Positions 36,174 through 45,521 of a stretch of DNA of 64,000 nt are shown piece by piece (the first letter of the stretch is position 1; every line of letters starts with the position of its first letter). Location of the stretch: NCBI GenBank assembly GCA_963742545.1, contig CAVUMF010000002.1:496001-560000 (forward strand), read 5' to 3'. This DNA is from Palsa-1392 sp963742545. Lineage in GTDB: Bacteria; Verrucomicrobiota; Verrucomicrobiia; Chthoniobacterales; UBA10450. The notes below the pieces were generated by a model, which made no database searches, was not told the DNA's origin, and saw nothing but the letters and a program-made list of their open reading frames with translations. The translations under genes and the position numbers were made by a program.

Positions 36174-38047
36174 CGGCACGTAAATGAGTCAGGGCCGCCT
36201 TCAGGCGTTGGGGAACACAGGTCGGGCCAGCGATTCTGCTTCCAGTAATCCACCAGGCCGATGCGCTTGGCAAAATCTTGGAACGCCGGGCTTTGGCGGG
36301 CCTTGCGCGACCAGGCATCGGGTAGCCAGAGAAAATTGAGATACGCATCGGACAGCCCGGTCGCGCTCTGCTCATACTCTGCGAACGAGCGCTCGGGTTC
36401 GCCCAGCATGAGGAGGAACGTGGGCACATACTGTTCGTTTTTGTGCGTGGCGATCACGTTCAACGCCGCGGCGTGTTCGCTCGCGCCCAGATACATCCCG
36501 CGATAGATCGTCTGCAATTCAGTGGATGAAAATTTCGCGCCGATAGCCCCGAATCCGCGGGCAAACTCTTTCGCACCCTGGTCGAAGTCGCCCTTCATCG
36601 CGAAAATCGACGAAAGCGTGCCGCCGCCGAGGGAAAACCCCAGGGCGATGGCGCGCTTGCTCAGCGTTACCGCAGTCTTCGCATCGCCTGCCTGCCAGCG
36701 CATCAATCCTTTGTAATAAACAGCCCTTGCGTTCGCCGGATCACGAATCAGGACATGGTCGAGAAGACTTTCCGCCTCCGCGTTGCGTCCCACGGCCGCA
36801 AGCTCATTTGAAGCCCAGAAATTCGCGGTGTCGTCATCTGGATCCAGCGTCAGGGCCCGCGCCGCCGGCGCGACCATTTCGACATAACGACGACGCGAAA
36901 ACGCGACGTAGCCGAGCGCCGCGTAAGCTTCCGCGTTGTCGGCATCGAGCGCGATGGCGCGTTGCGCGTCGGATTCCGCGATCGTTAGGTTCTCAGCCCA
37001 ATCACCACCGACATATTGCGGCAAAACCGCATGGGCTACCGCCAGCTTGGACCAGGCACGCGCGAATTTTGGGTCGAGCGCGGTGACTTTTTCCAATTTG
37101 GCGATGGCGCGCGGCAGGCTGTCGCCCACCCGGGCGTTGACCAGGGTTTGCGCTTCGACAAAGAGCGCGTAGGCCTCGGCGTTATCGGTCGTCTTGTCGA
37201 CCAGTTGCTGTTTGCCATTGTCACCCAGCACCACATTCAACTGGTCGGCAATATCGTGCGCGCAGGATTCCTGCAGCTTAAAGACATCGGAGAGCTGCCC
37301 GTTGTAGGTATTCGACCATTGCTGCACACCGTCGGAGGTCTGCACCAGCGTGGCCGTGATTCGCAGCTCCTCGCCCTGCTTGCGGACCGAACCTTCCAAC
37401 AAGTGCGCCACGCCGAGTTCCGCGCCGATCTGCTGCGGGCTGATCTCCTTGCCCTTGAACTGGAACGAAGAACTGCGCGCGATCACTTTCAACGCCTTGA
37501 TCCGGGTCAGCGCATTGAGGATTTCCTCGGCCATGCCGTCGGAAAAATTTGCCTGATCGTGCGCCGGACTGAGGTCATCGAAGGGGAGAACGGCGATGGA
37601 TTTCTGATCGATGAGTTGTTTGGCCGGAGTCGCGGCCGGCTGCGCGTTCGATTTTTGGGATGACTGCGGAACGGCCTTCGCCGGGTTTTTCCAGCCGGTG
37701 AAATGCTGAATCGAAAACAATCCAATCGCGCTCGCGCCTGCAATGAGCACCACGTAGATCCAAACGACTTTGCGCCGCCGGCGGAGTTGCGGTTCGGCGT
37801 CGGCCGTTTCGGTGCGCTTCAATCCCTCCGGAGTCAGCTCGAAAGCCCATGCGATCACCAAAGCGATGGGAAAGCCAAGGACGATGACGAGCACGACCAG
37901 CCTGACGACCCAATTCGGAATATCGAAAACAGGAAAAATCTGCGATGCGCCCTCGGCCAACGCCCAGCCGGTGACGGCATACGCAATCGCAACCTTGTAA
38001 ACATTGCGCCGCTTCAGCTCGGAAAAGAACGAAGGCTTGTTGGTCAT
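36170..38047 (-). CDS. TolB-like/TPR membrane protein, array gene 7
   Basis: A 625-residue protein. The N-terminal module is FFSELKRRNVYKVAIAYAVT (residues 7-26) with membrane helices at about 16-36 and 46-70 (RLVVLVIVLGFPIALVIAWA). A third helix lies at about 94-112. The TolB/FlgO-like domain is at 149-262 (KSIAVLPFDDLS, MAEEILNALTRI, AHLLEGSVRKQG) and TPRs run to about 560. The usual WLLVQVATQVFP is replaced by GWALAEGASQIFP. Unlike its relatives it lacks the DPRF ending and stops in PEGGPDSFTCR. It is closest to the 45518-47545 gene by eye (shared GLKRTETADA and WIYVVLIAGA). The start overlaps the stop of the previous gene (ATGA). Confidence 0.9.
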   Translation of the reverse strand: MTNKPSFFSELKRRNVYKVAIAYAVTGWALAEGASQIFPVFDIPNWVVRLVVLVIVLGFPIALVIAWAFELTPEGLKRTETADAEPQLRRRRKVVWIYVVLIAGASAIGLFSIQHFTGWKNPAKAVPQSSQKSNAQPAATPAKQLIDQKSIAVLPFDDLSPAHDQANFSDGMAEEILNALTRIKALKVIARSSSFQFKGKEISPQQIGAELGVAHLLEGSVRKQGEELRITATLVQTSDGVQQWSNTYNGQLSDVFKLQESCAHDIADQLNVVLGDNGKQQLVDKTTDNAEAYALFVEAQTLVNARVGDSLPRAIAKLEKVTALDPKFARAWSKLAVAHAVLPQYVGGDWAENLTIAESDAQRAIALDADNAEAYAALGYVAFSRRRYVEMVAPAARALTLDPDDDTANFWASNELAAVGRNAEAESLLDHVLIRDPANARAVYYKGLMRWQAGDAKTAVTLSKRAIALGFSLGGGTLSSIFAMKGDFDQGAKEFARGFGAIGAKFSSTELQTIYRGMYLGASEHAAALNVIATHKNEQYVPTFLLMLGEPERSFAEYEQSATGLSDAYLNFLWLPDAWSRKARQSPAFQDFAKRIGLVDYWKQNRWPDLCSPTPEGGPDSFTCR

Positions 38048-40122
38048 GGCGTGGTCTGCGCCTTCATCGCCTTTTCGCCATCGGTGATCAATTTCTGGAA
38101 GCGCGGGTCGCCACGCAGATTGTCGAAGTCGGGGTCGAGGCGGAGCGTCGCAACCGTGATTGGGGGGTAGCCGTAAGAAATACTGAGCAGGTGTCGCAGA
38201 GCCGGGATGGCGGAATCCTTGTCGCCAAAGCGAGCCTGGAGGCGGGCCAGGTATTCCTCGTATAGCGGCCCGATGTAGGCATCCTTCGACGCGGGCAGGA
38301 GTTCGATGGCTCGCCTGGCCATTGCCAACGCCTCGGCCTGGTTGCCGAGGCCAGCCTCAGCCGCTGCGAGAAAGGCGACCAATTCTGGTTCCGGACTATT
38401 CGGCTGGGCACGCAACGCCGCCTTCAGCGTCTCGCGCGCCTGTTCGTAGCTGCTCTTTGCCGCCTGCGAATCGCCCGCGAGGCGTTGAAAGTCACCCAGT
38501 GTCTCCTGGAAAATCCCGAGATTGAAACCCAAAGTCTCCGGCTTCTCCAGTTGCGACTTGAGTAAAGCGATGGCCGGAGCGTAGGCACGCATCATGGCGG
38601 TATTGGTTGTAAAGGCGAATACCGTGTCGACGTCACCCGGCGCAATCGGCATGTGATTAAGAATTTTCTGCGCCCGATCGACCTCTCCTTTTTCCTGGAG
38701 CAGGTAGACTTGCCGTCGGAGGGCACCCGGGGCGTCGGGCGAAATATCGAGTGCGTGGTCCACCAAACGCTGGGCGGCCGGCCAGTCGCGCATGGCCAGG
38801 GCGGTATCCGCGGCATTGTTCAAGGTCTGTCCATCCCGGGGACCAATAACCATCGCCTGTTCGTAGAGGTTGAGGCTCTCGTCCCAGCGCCCCTGGCGTC
38901 GGGCAATCGCCGCGAGCGCCCAGGTAGCCTGGTGGTCGTTAGGCGATCGTTCGCGCAGCCGCTGGAAGATTTCGCGCGCACCATCGTAATCGCGTTCGAT
39001 CCGGTAACGATAAAAACCTTGCGCGGTCAGAGTTTCGCTTGCGTCGGGCGCCAGACGGACGGCGGTTTCGAGCGCCGCGCGTGCAGCCTCCTTCTGGCTT
39101 GGTGAATGGTCGCCCCGCAAATAGGCGTAGGCGTGCTGCTGCGACAGCCAGGCCCAGGCAGCCGCAAAGCCCGGATCGAGCCGCACGACTTCCTCGAAGG
39201 CGGAGATGGACTTGGCGATGTTCACGTCCAACGCATCCGCGCGAAGGGCGAACGCCAGCCCGCGCAGATACGCGTCGTAGGCGGCGGGGTTGCTCGTGGG
39301 TCTGACCGCGAGATCTTTTTGCTCTGCCCCGGTGAGCCTGGCGTTGAGCGCATTGGCAATGGCAGTGGCGACTTCGCTTTCCACGCCGAAAATGTTGTTG
39401 AGCTTGCGATCGTAGACTTCGGCCCAGAGATGCATGTCGCCGCGGGCCTTAATCAGCTGCACGTTGATACGCACCGTGTCCCCGGCTTTCTGCACACTGC
39501 CCTCCAGGATGTTAGCGACACCAAGCTGTCGAGCGATTTCCGTCAGGTTGCCGGGCTTGCTGGCATACTGTTGGGTGGATGTGCGGGAGATTACCCTGAG
39601 GGCGCCGATTTTTGCCAGCCGCGTCAGGATTTCGTCCTGGATGCCGTCCGCGAAGTAGGCGTTTGACTTGTCGTCCGAGAGGTTTTCAAACGGCAGGACG
39701 GCGATGGATTTTTCGGGAATCGCCGGCGCCACCGGCGTGTCTTCCGCGGGCTTCTCGTCCCGATGCAGGACGAACTGATTAGTCAGTAAGAGCACGACCG
39801 CCAGGGCCAGGATGGCGATAATCCAGCGATCGAGTTTTTTGCCGCTCTGGCGCGTGGCAGATTCGCTAGGCGCGATCTCGCTCTCGAGCATGAGACCCTG
39901 TGGGGTCCATTCGTAGAACCAGGAAAACAGCATCGCGAAAGGAAACCCGACACACGCCGCGACCACGATCCAGCGAACGACCCATTCCGCGATGTGAAAG
40001 AACGGAAAGACCTGTGTTGCCACCTGCACCAGCAACCAGGCGCTCGCCGCGTAAAACGCGCCGGCACGCAAAACATTGCGGCGCTTCAGTTCGGCGAAGA
40101 AAGTGGATCCGCGCTGGTTCAT
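38044..40122 (-). CDS. TolB-like/TPR membrane protein, array gene 6
   Basis: A 692-residue protein. The module (residues 8-80) is FFAELKRRNVLRAGAFYAAS with WLLVQVATQVFPFFHIAEWV and a WFYEWTPQGL ending, very close to array gene 5. A helix at 98-115 is followed by the TolB-like domain at 137-250 (EKSIAVLPFENLSDD, IQDEILTRLAKIG, ANILEGSVQKAG). The TPRs end LRGDPRFQKLITDGEKAMK. It has the IQDEILTRLAKIG form rather than the LSEEL form, grouping its TolB domain with array genes 1 and 2 while its N-module groups with gene 5, which suggests domain shuffling. It has an ATGA overlap at both ends. A TCGTTAGGC word lies at 38936. Confidence 0.9.
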   Translation of the reverse strand: MNQRGSTFFAELKRRNVLRAGAFYAASAWLLVQVATQVFPFFHIAEWVVRWIVVAACVGFPFAMLFSWFYEWTPQGLMLESEIAPSESATRQSGKKLDRWIIAILALAVVLLLTNQFVLHRDEKPAEDTPVAPAIPEKSIAVLPFENLSDDKSNAYFADGIQDEILTRLAKIGALRVISRTSTQQYASKPGNLTEIARQLGVANILEGSVQKAGDTVRINVQLIKARGDMHLWAEVYDRKLNNIFGVESEVATAIANALNARLTGAEQKDLAVRPTSNPAAYDAYLRGLAFALRADALDVNIAKSISAFEEVVRLDPGFAAAWAWLSQQHAYAYLRGDHSPSQKEAARAALETAVRLAPDASETLTAQGFYRYRIERDYDGAREIFQRLRERSPNDHQATWALAAIARRQGRWDESLNLYEQAMVIGPRDGQTLNNAADTALAMRDWPAAQRLVDHALDISPDAPGALRRQVYLLQEKGEVDRAQKILNHMPIAPGDVDTVFAFTTNTAMMRAYAPAIALLKSQLEKPETLGFNLGIFQETLGDFQRLAGDSQAAKSSYEQARETLKAALRAQPNSPEPELVAFLAAAEAGLGNQAEALAMARRAIELLPASKDAYIGPLYEEYLARLQARFGDKDSAIPALRHLLSISYGYPPITVATLRLDPDFDNLRGDPRFQKLITDGEKAMKAQTTP

Positions 40123-41873
40123 GCTGACTTAGGCAGTCCGATCTTCGCGAGAAACTCAGCGTAGCGTGGATCGTCGCGCAGGTTCTTCATCATTGGATCG
40201 ATCAGGAGGCTAAGCAGACCGGTGTCGTGCCGGTCGAGGGCCATTTGCAGCCACTCGAACGCTTTTTCCTTGTCGCCCTGCCACGCGTAAACCTGCGCGA
40301 CTTGATATGTGGCATAGTTTTGATCCTTCGCGATCAATTCAGCAAGAGCGGCGTCTGATCCAGCCCGATCGCCCGAGGTAAAACGCGCGGTCGCCAGACA
40401 GGTAAGCCGGTAACCTTCGCTCGGCTCAAGCGCGGCCTCGTGCAGCGCCAGCTGTGTGTCGCCTCGCAGGAGGGCGGCGAACGACTGCCAGCGGTGAGAG
40501 GAATTCGCGGTCGGTTGTAACTCGGCGCTCTTCTTTCCCTGGGCAATGGCTTCGTCCAGTTTCCCTTCCACGTATAGCACGCGGGCCAGACCGTTCCGCG
40601 CGTTGTAATCCAGCGGATCGATCTCGACGGCACGTCGGGCGAACTTCTCCGCTTCCTCGTATTTGCCGAGATAGACGAGAACTCGGGAGAGGATGTCATT
40701 CGCGTCGGCACTGCCGGGCGCGAGCTCGCGCGCCCGCCGCAGTTCGGCGACGGCTTCCTGGAACTTCCATTCGCGAAACGCAAGCACCCAGCCGAAAGCA
40801 GCGTGGGCTTCGGCAAGATTGGGATCGATTGCCACCGCCTTCTCGGCGTCCCGCCGGGCGTTAGCCCAACCTTCATCGTGCGGGACTCCGCTTTGATCCG
40901 CGATCCAGGTCCAGGCTTCGGAACTCCTCGCGTAGGCGAGCGCGTAATCAGGATCGAGCCGGATGGCGTCAGCGAAGAAGTTGATCGCGCGGCGGTAGTC
41001 TTCCGATGTGCGTCGCTGAAAGTAGAAGTAACCTTCAAGATAGGCGTTGTGCGCCGGCGCATTTGTCGTCGCAATATGGGTTCCAATCTTTTCCGGACCG
41101 AGCAGAGTTAATTTCAACGACGACGCGACCGCCCTCGCAATCTCGGATTGCACGGCGAAGACATCCTTGAGGGCGCGATCGAAAGTCTGCGACCAAACCT
41201 CACTGCCATCCGCGGCATTCACCAACTCCGCCACGATGCGGACGCGATCCGCCTGCTTGCGCACTGTCCCTTCCAGGAGTGTGTTCACACCCAGTTTCTC
41301 ACCGATCGTCCTCGTCTCCTCGTTTTTGCCTTTAAAGCGGAACGAGGAACTACGACCGATCACCTTGAGATCACCGATCTGGGCAAGCGCGGAGATCAAC
41401 TCTTCCGACAGGCCGTCCGCGAAATACTCGTCTTTGGGATCGCCGCTTTCATTGAGAAAGGGCAGAACCGCGATCGACTTTGCATCGGGCGCAAGCGTCG
41501 GTGTGCTCGCGTCCTGGCGCAGGACGAGTTTGTCGGCCAGCAACAACACGACCGCCATGCCCAGAATGGCAATGATCCAGCGATCGAGTTTCCGGCCGGT
41601 ATGACGAGCGATAGACTCGTTAGGAGGAATCTCGCTCTCAAGCTGGAGACCTTGCGGGGTCCATTCGTAAAACCAGGAAAAAAGCATCGCGAAGGGAAAC
41701 CCGATACAGACTGCGACCACGATCCAGCGCACCACCCACTCGACGATGTGAAAGAACGGGAAAACCTGCGTCGCCACCTGCACTAGGAGCCATGCGCTCG
41801 CGGCGTAGAACGCCGCCGCGCGCAGGACGTTCCTTCGTTTGAGTTCGTCGAAAAACGAAGGCTTTTCGCTCAT
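40119..41873 (-). CDS. TolB-like/TPR membrane protein, array gene 5
   Basis: A 584-residue protein from ATG 41873, which forms ATGA with the previous stop; a longer frame to 41927 is not supported. The module FFDELKRRNVLRAAAFYAAS is a sister of array gene 6. A helix at 98-113 is followed by a TolB-like domain of the LSEEL type (KSIAVLPFLNESGDPKDEYF, LSEELISALAQIG, TLLEGTVRKQ). TPRs (about 260-560) end MKNLRDDPRYAEFLAKIG. It is a probable membrane-bound signalling or scaffold protein; no enzymatic motif is seen. Confidence 0.9.
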   Translation of the reverse strand: MSEKPSFFDELKRRNVLRAAAFYAASAWLLVQVATQVFPFFHIVEWVVRWIVVAVCIGFPFAMLFSWFYEWTPQGLQLESEIPPNESIARHTGRKLDRWIIAILGMAVVLLLADKLVLRQDASTPTLAPDAKSIAVLPFLNESGDPKDEYFADGLSEELISALAQIGDLKVIGRSSSFRFKGKNEETRTIGEKLGVNTLLEGTVRKQADRVRIVAELVNAADGSEVWSQTFDRALKDVFAVQSEIARAVASSLKLTLLGPEKIGTHIATTNAPAHNAYLEGYFYFQRRTSEDYRRAINFFADAIRLDPDYALAYARSSEAWTWIADQSGVPHDEGWANARRDAEKAVAIDPNLAEAHAAFGWVLAFREWKFQEAVAELRRARELAPGSADANDILSRVLVYLGKYEEAEKFARRAVEIDPLDYNARNGLARVLYVEGKLDEAIAQGKKSAELQPTANSSHRWQSFAALLRGDTQLALHEAALEPSEGYRLTCLATARFTSGDRAGSDAALAELIAKDQNYATYQVAQVYAWQGDKEKAFEWLQMALDRHDTGLLSLLIDPMMKNLRDDPRYAEFLAKIGLPKSA

Positions 41874-43741
41874 CGCTGCAATTCCGCAGCCCGCAATGGG
41901 ATCTTCATGGCCGGCGCTGGCGGCCAAGGCAGACCGGATTCGGCAAGCCTCGCCTTAAAGTTGGGCGTCGCTTCGAGATCGAAGGGCGCGCCGCACAGGT
42001 AATCGGTGGTCACCACAGCCAGCACCAGGCCGCCGCCGGGTTGTGTGTCGATCTGCGCCGCCAGCCGATTCGCTTCCGTCCGGTTGCCGGTGAGCGCGGC
42101 CGCGACCAGATCAGTCATGCCCCACATCTTATAAATCGACTGACTGCGATCCACCGAAGCGAGGCGCGCCTGAAGGCTCGCCGCACTCTCACCCGCGGCC
42201 AGGCCCACCAGGAGCGCCGCCCTGTAATAATTTTCGTTTGTCGGATCCACCTTCGCCAGCTCGGCCTTCGCCTCATCGATCTTTCCCAACATGACCAGCG
42301 CCTCGGCCCGATAGGCATTCGGGATGGGAGCACCGCCCTTCGCCTTCTCAGCCGCCGTCAGGATCGTCAACGCCCGCTCCGGTTGGCGCGCCATCAGCGC
42401 CGCGCGGACCCGGCTGTTGAAGTTGATTGAGTTAAGAGGATCACAAACGCTCACCCGTGCGCAGAGGTTTTCGATGAGATCGCCATAACCGAAGATACTG
42501 GCGAAGACAGGCAGCCAGTCCGGCGCCGTACAGCCCGGCGCGCGCAAAGCGGCCTCGATGCGCGCGGTTAGCCCATGCCAGTCGTCACTCACCAACTGTC
42601 GATCGGCGAGAGTAAGCAGCCGCTGTTGCTCGTCGTGACTGCTGGTCGCGGCCATCTCGTAATAGTGCAGGGCCTGGCGTTGCGCATCGAGGCGTGTGGC
42701 CTGAGTCTGATCGTCCGCGAGCAGGATGTGGTCATAAAGGTCGGCCGCGGCGAAATAGGCTTGGGAAAAACCGGGCTCAAGTGCGATCGCCTTATCGAAC
42801 TCCTTGTTCGCCAAACGCAGACCTTCCATCACGTTGCGGCTGTGCGTGGGGTCGTGCGCGTCGGCGTAGAGCTTCAGGCCTTTCTGGTAGGCAATGAAGG
42901 CGTCCACATTCTTCACCCCGGCCGCGCGCATCCGGGCGCGCTGCTGGTCGTCCAACACCACATTGAGTACGCCGGCTACCTGTTCGGCGATGTCGAGCTG
43001 CACGGCCAGCGTATCGGTGAGGGTGCGATCGTATGTCTCCGACCAGAGGTGGATGCCGTCGGAGGTGCGGATGAGTTGCGCGGTGATCCGAGCCCGTTCA
43101 CCCTCGCGTCGCACACTGCCTTCGAGCACGGTAGCGGCGCCGAGCTTTTCGCCGATCGTTCGCAGATCTTCGTCCTTGCCTTTGAATTGAAATGAGGAGG
43201 TGCGGCCGACTACCCGCATGCCGTCGATCCGGGCGAGCGAATTCAGAATTTCTTCCGAAAGGCCGTCGGCAAAGAATTCGTTTTCCTTCTCCGAAGTCAT
43301 ATTGACGAAGGGAAGGACCGCGATGGATTTGGCGCTGGCGACAGTGCTCGGCCCGTTGTCAGGCAACTGTTTCGATCTGGCCACCTCGCGGCGAGGCGCG
43401 AGGACAAATTTGTCGACGGCAAAATATCCCAGCGCGAGCATGAGCACCGCGATGATCATCCGATTCATCCGACGCGCGGTTTGTGGAGCGATCGATTCCT
43501 CCGGCCGGACGTCCTCGTCGCGCTTCAATCCGTGCGGCGTCAGCTCGAAGACCCAACTGAAGAACACCGCTGGCACGAAACCAATCGCGAGCAAGCCGAC
43601 GAGCGATTTCATCACCCAGGCCGGCGCGTCGAAGACCGGCAGCAGCGTCCCTGCGACCTGCACGAGCAGCCACGCGCCGACCAGATAGAGGCCGGCCATC
43701 CGGACGACGTTGCGGCGTTTGAGTTCAGCGAAAAGGCTCAT
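41870..43741 (-). CDS. TolB-like/TPR membrane protein, array gene 4
   Basis: A 623-residue protein. The module is the most diverged of the array: LFAELKRRNVVRMAGLYLVG, then PVFDAPAWVMKSLVGLLAIG and SWVFELTPHGLKRDEDV. A helix lies near 95-112. The TolB-like domain has KSIAVLPFVNMTSEKENEFF, LSEEILNSLARIDG and TVLEGSVRREG. The TPR-like C-terminal half lacks the DPRF tail and ends ESGLPWPPAPAMKIPLRAAE. It starts four bases after the stop of array gene 3, the only junction in the array without an ATGA overlap. Confidence 0.9.
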   Translation of the reverse strand: MSLFAELKRRNVVRMAGLYLVGAWLLVQVAGTLLPVFDAPAWVMKSLVGLLAIGFVPAVFFSWVFELTPHGLKRDEDVRPEESIAPQTARRMNRMIIAVLMLALGYFAVDKFVLAPRREVARSKQLPDNGPSTVASAKSIAVLPFVNMTSEKENEFFADGLSEEILNSLARIDGMRVVGRTSSFQFKGKDEDLRTIGEKLGAATVLEGSVRREGERARITAQLIRTSDGIHLWSETYDRTLTDTLAVQLDIAEQVAGVLNVVLDDQQRARMRAAGVKNVDAFIAYQKGLKLYADAHDPTHSRNVMEGLRLANKEFDKAIALEPGFSQAYFAAADLYDHILLADDQTQATRLDAQRQALHYYEMAATSSHDEQQRLLTLADRQLVSDDWHGLTARIEAALRAPGCTAPDWLPVFASIFGYGDLIENLCARVSVCDPLNSINFNSRVRAALMARQPERALTILTAAEKAKGGAPIPNAYRAEALVMLGKIDEAKAELAKVDPTNENYYRAALLVGLAAGESAASLQARLASVDRSQSIYKMWGMTDLVAAALTGNRTEANRLAAQIDTQPGGGLVLAVVTTDYLCGAPFDLEATPNFKARLAESGLPWPPAPAMKIPLRAAELQR

Positions 43742-43745
43742 CTCT

Positions 43746-45521
43746 TCACTCCGATAGCCCCATCTTCTTTACCAGCGCCGCGAACCGCGGATCGTCGTGC
43801 AAGCTGGCGAGCGTCGGGTCGTAGCGCAGGGTTGTCATGCCCGCGTCGTGCTGAAGGTAGGCCCGGTCGAGCCATTCAAAGGCTTGGTCCTTCTCTCCAC
43901 GCCACGCATACACCTGGGCAAATTGGTAGGCATAGCCGGCGACAAAGTCTCGCTTCAGTTCAGCCAGCGCCTGTTGCGATGCACCTTCGTTGCCGAGCGT
44001 GAACTCGACCATCGCTCTACCGGCTTGGCTGAAACCGTCACCTGACACGCCGAAGTGGGCCCGCGCGCTGTCCAGTTTTCCCTCTTTCAGGTCAGAATAG
44101 CCGAGGTTGTAGTTCGCAAAATCCGAGTTCGGATCGAGTTCGAGGGCCTGCTGCAGGACCTGGCGCCCCTCGGAGCTTTGGCCAGAGGCAAGCAGGTGCA
44201 AGCCATAGGCCGTCCGGGGCTCGGCGGACAGCGGGTCGAGCGCTATCGCCTGGACATCCAATGCCAGCGCCTGCGCCTGACGGCCATTCCAGAACAAAAA
44301 ATGGGCGTAACCGGTTACACCGGACAGCAACACGGCGTCCCGGGGATCCAAGGCAATGGCACGCTCGTAGTCCGCCTCGGCCCCCGCCCAATCCCATGAA
44401 TAACGATAACGAAGATAAGCACGAATGCCGTAGCCACGCGCCATGTCGGGCGCCAATGAGATGGCCTTCTCCACGCTCGCAAAAGCCCGCTTGTAAATCT
44501 CGCTACGCTGCGTGGGGTCGCTCACATTCTCCGCAAGTTCACGCTGCGAATATGCGAGCGCGGCATAGGCATTGGCATACTGCGGATCGAGTGCGATGGC
44601 TTTCTGCAACGCGGCGACGGACCGCTGCGCGGAATCCAGTTTGTTCACCCTGCCCAGCTCCACGCCAAGCAGGTATTGCTCATACGCATCGACATTGCGG
44701 GTGCGCTGCCCTTTCGGCAGCTGTTGGGTCGGCAGCAGCTTCACCTTGAGCGCGGCCACGACTTCACCGGCGATCCCGTCCTGCACCTTGAAGATGTCGG
44801 TCATCTGGCGGTCGTAGGTTTGCGACCAGAGATGCGAACTGTCGGACGCGCGGACCAGTTGCGCGGTGATGCGCAAGGTGTTGCCGGATTTTCGCACGCT
44901 CCCTTCGAGCACATTGGCGACGTTTAACGCCTTGGCGATCGTCGCGACATCGACTTCCTTGTCCTTGAACGAAAACGACGAGGTGCGCGCGATCACGCGC
45001 AACTGCGGAATCTGCGCCAACTGGTTCAACAGTTCTTCCGAAAGACCATCGGAGAAGTAGTCCTGCTCCTTATCCGAACTCATGTTGACGAAGGGCAACA
45101 CGGCAATCGATTTGTCGTCGGCGGCAGTCGTGGATTCTGGCGAGGGCTGCGCCGGGGCGGTCGACTTGCTCCGCACAATCTGGAAGACCAGGAGAGCGGC
45201 GGCGAGCAGAGCGACCGAGACAATCATGGCGGCAAACTTCCGGGCGCTCCATTGCGGGATGATCTCGTCAGGCGAAACGTTCTCGGTTCGTTTCATTCCT
45301 TCCGGCGTCATTTCGAAAGCCCAGGCGATCACGAGTGCGATCGGAAAACCGAGCAGGGTTACCACGACCACCGCCGTCGTGATGCCATCGGGGAGATGCA
45401 GCGCCGGCACAACCGTCGCCGCGACTTGCATAACCAGCCAGCCGACGACCGCATAGGCGACCGCTACCTTGTAAACATTGCGCCGCTTCAGCTCGGCAAA
45501 GAAAGAAGGCTTGTTGCTCAT
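43746..45521 (-). CDS. TolB-like/TPR membrane protein, array gene 3
   Basis: A 591-residue protein. The module is FFAELKRRNVYKVAVAYAVV with an altered middle (WLVMQVAATVVPALHLPDG) and AFEMTPEGMKRTENV. A helix lies at about 96-113. The TolB-like domain has KSIAVLPFVNMSSDKEQDYF, LSEELLNQLAQIP and NVLEGSVRKSG. TPRs end LHDDPRFAALVKKMGLSE. The start forms ATGA with the stop of array gene 2. The LSEEL-type TolB domain groups it with array genes 4 and 5. Confidence 0.9.
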   Translation of the reverse strand: MSNKPSFFAELKRRNVYKVAVAYAVVGWLVMQVAATVVPALHLPDGITTAVVVVTLLGFPIALVIAWAFEMTPEGMKRTENVSPDEIIPQWSARKFAAMIVSVALLAAALLVFQIVRSKSTAPAQPSPESTTAADDKSIAVLPFVNMSSDKEQDYFSDGLSEELLNQLAQIPQLRVIARTSSFSFKDKEVDVATIAKALNVANVLEGSVRKSGNTLRITAQLVRASDSSHLWSQTYDRQMTDIFKVQDGIAGEVVAALKVKLLPTQQLPKGQRTRNVDAYEQYLLGVELGRVNKLDSAQRSVAALQKAIALDPQYANAYAALAYSQRELAENVSDPTQRSEIYKRAFASVEKAISLAPDMARGYGIRAYLRYRYSWDWAGAEADYERAIALDPRDAVLLSGVTGYAHFLFWNGRQAQALALDVQAIALDPLSAEPRTAYGLHLLASGQSSEGRQVLQQALELDPNSDFANYNLGYSDLKEGKLDSARAHFGVSGDGFSQAGRAMVEFTLGNEGASQQALAELKRDFVAGYAYQFAQVYAWRGEKDQAFEWLDRAYLQHDAGMTTLRYDPTLASLHDDPRFAALVKKMGLSE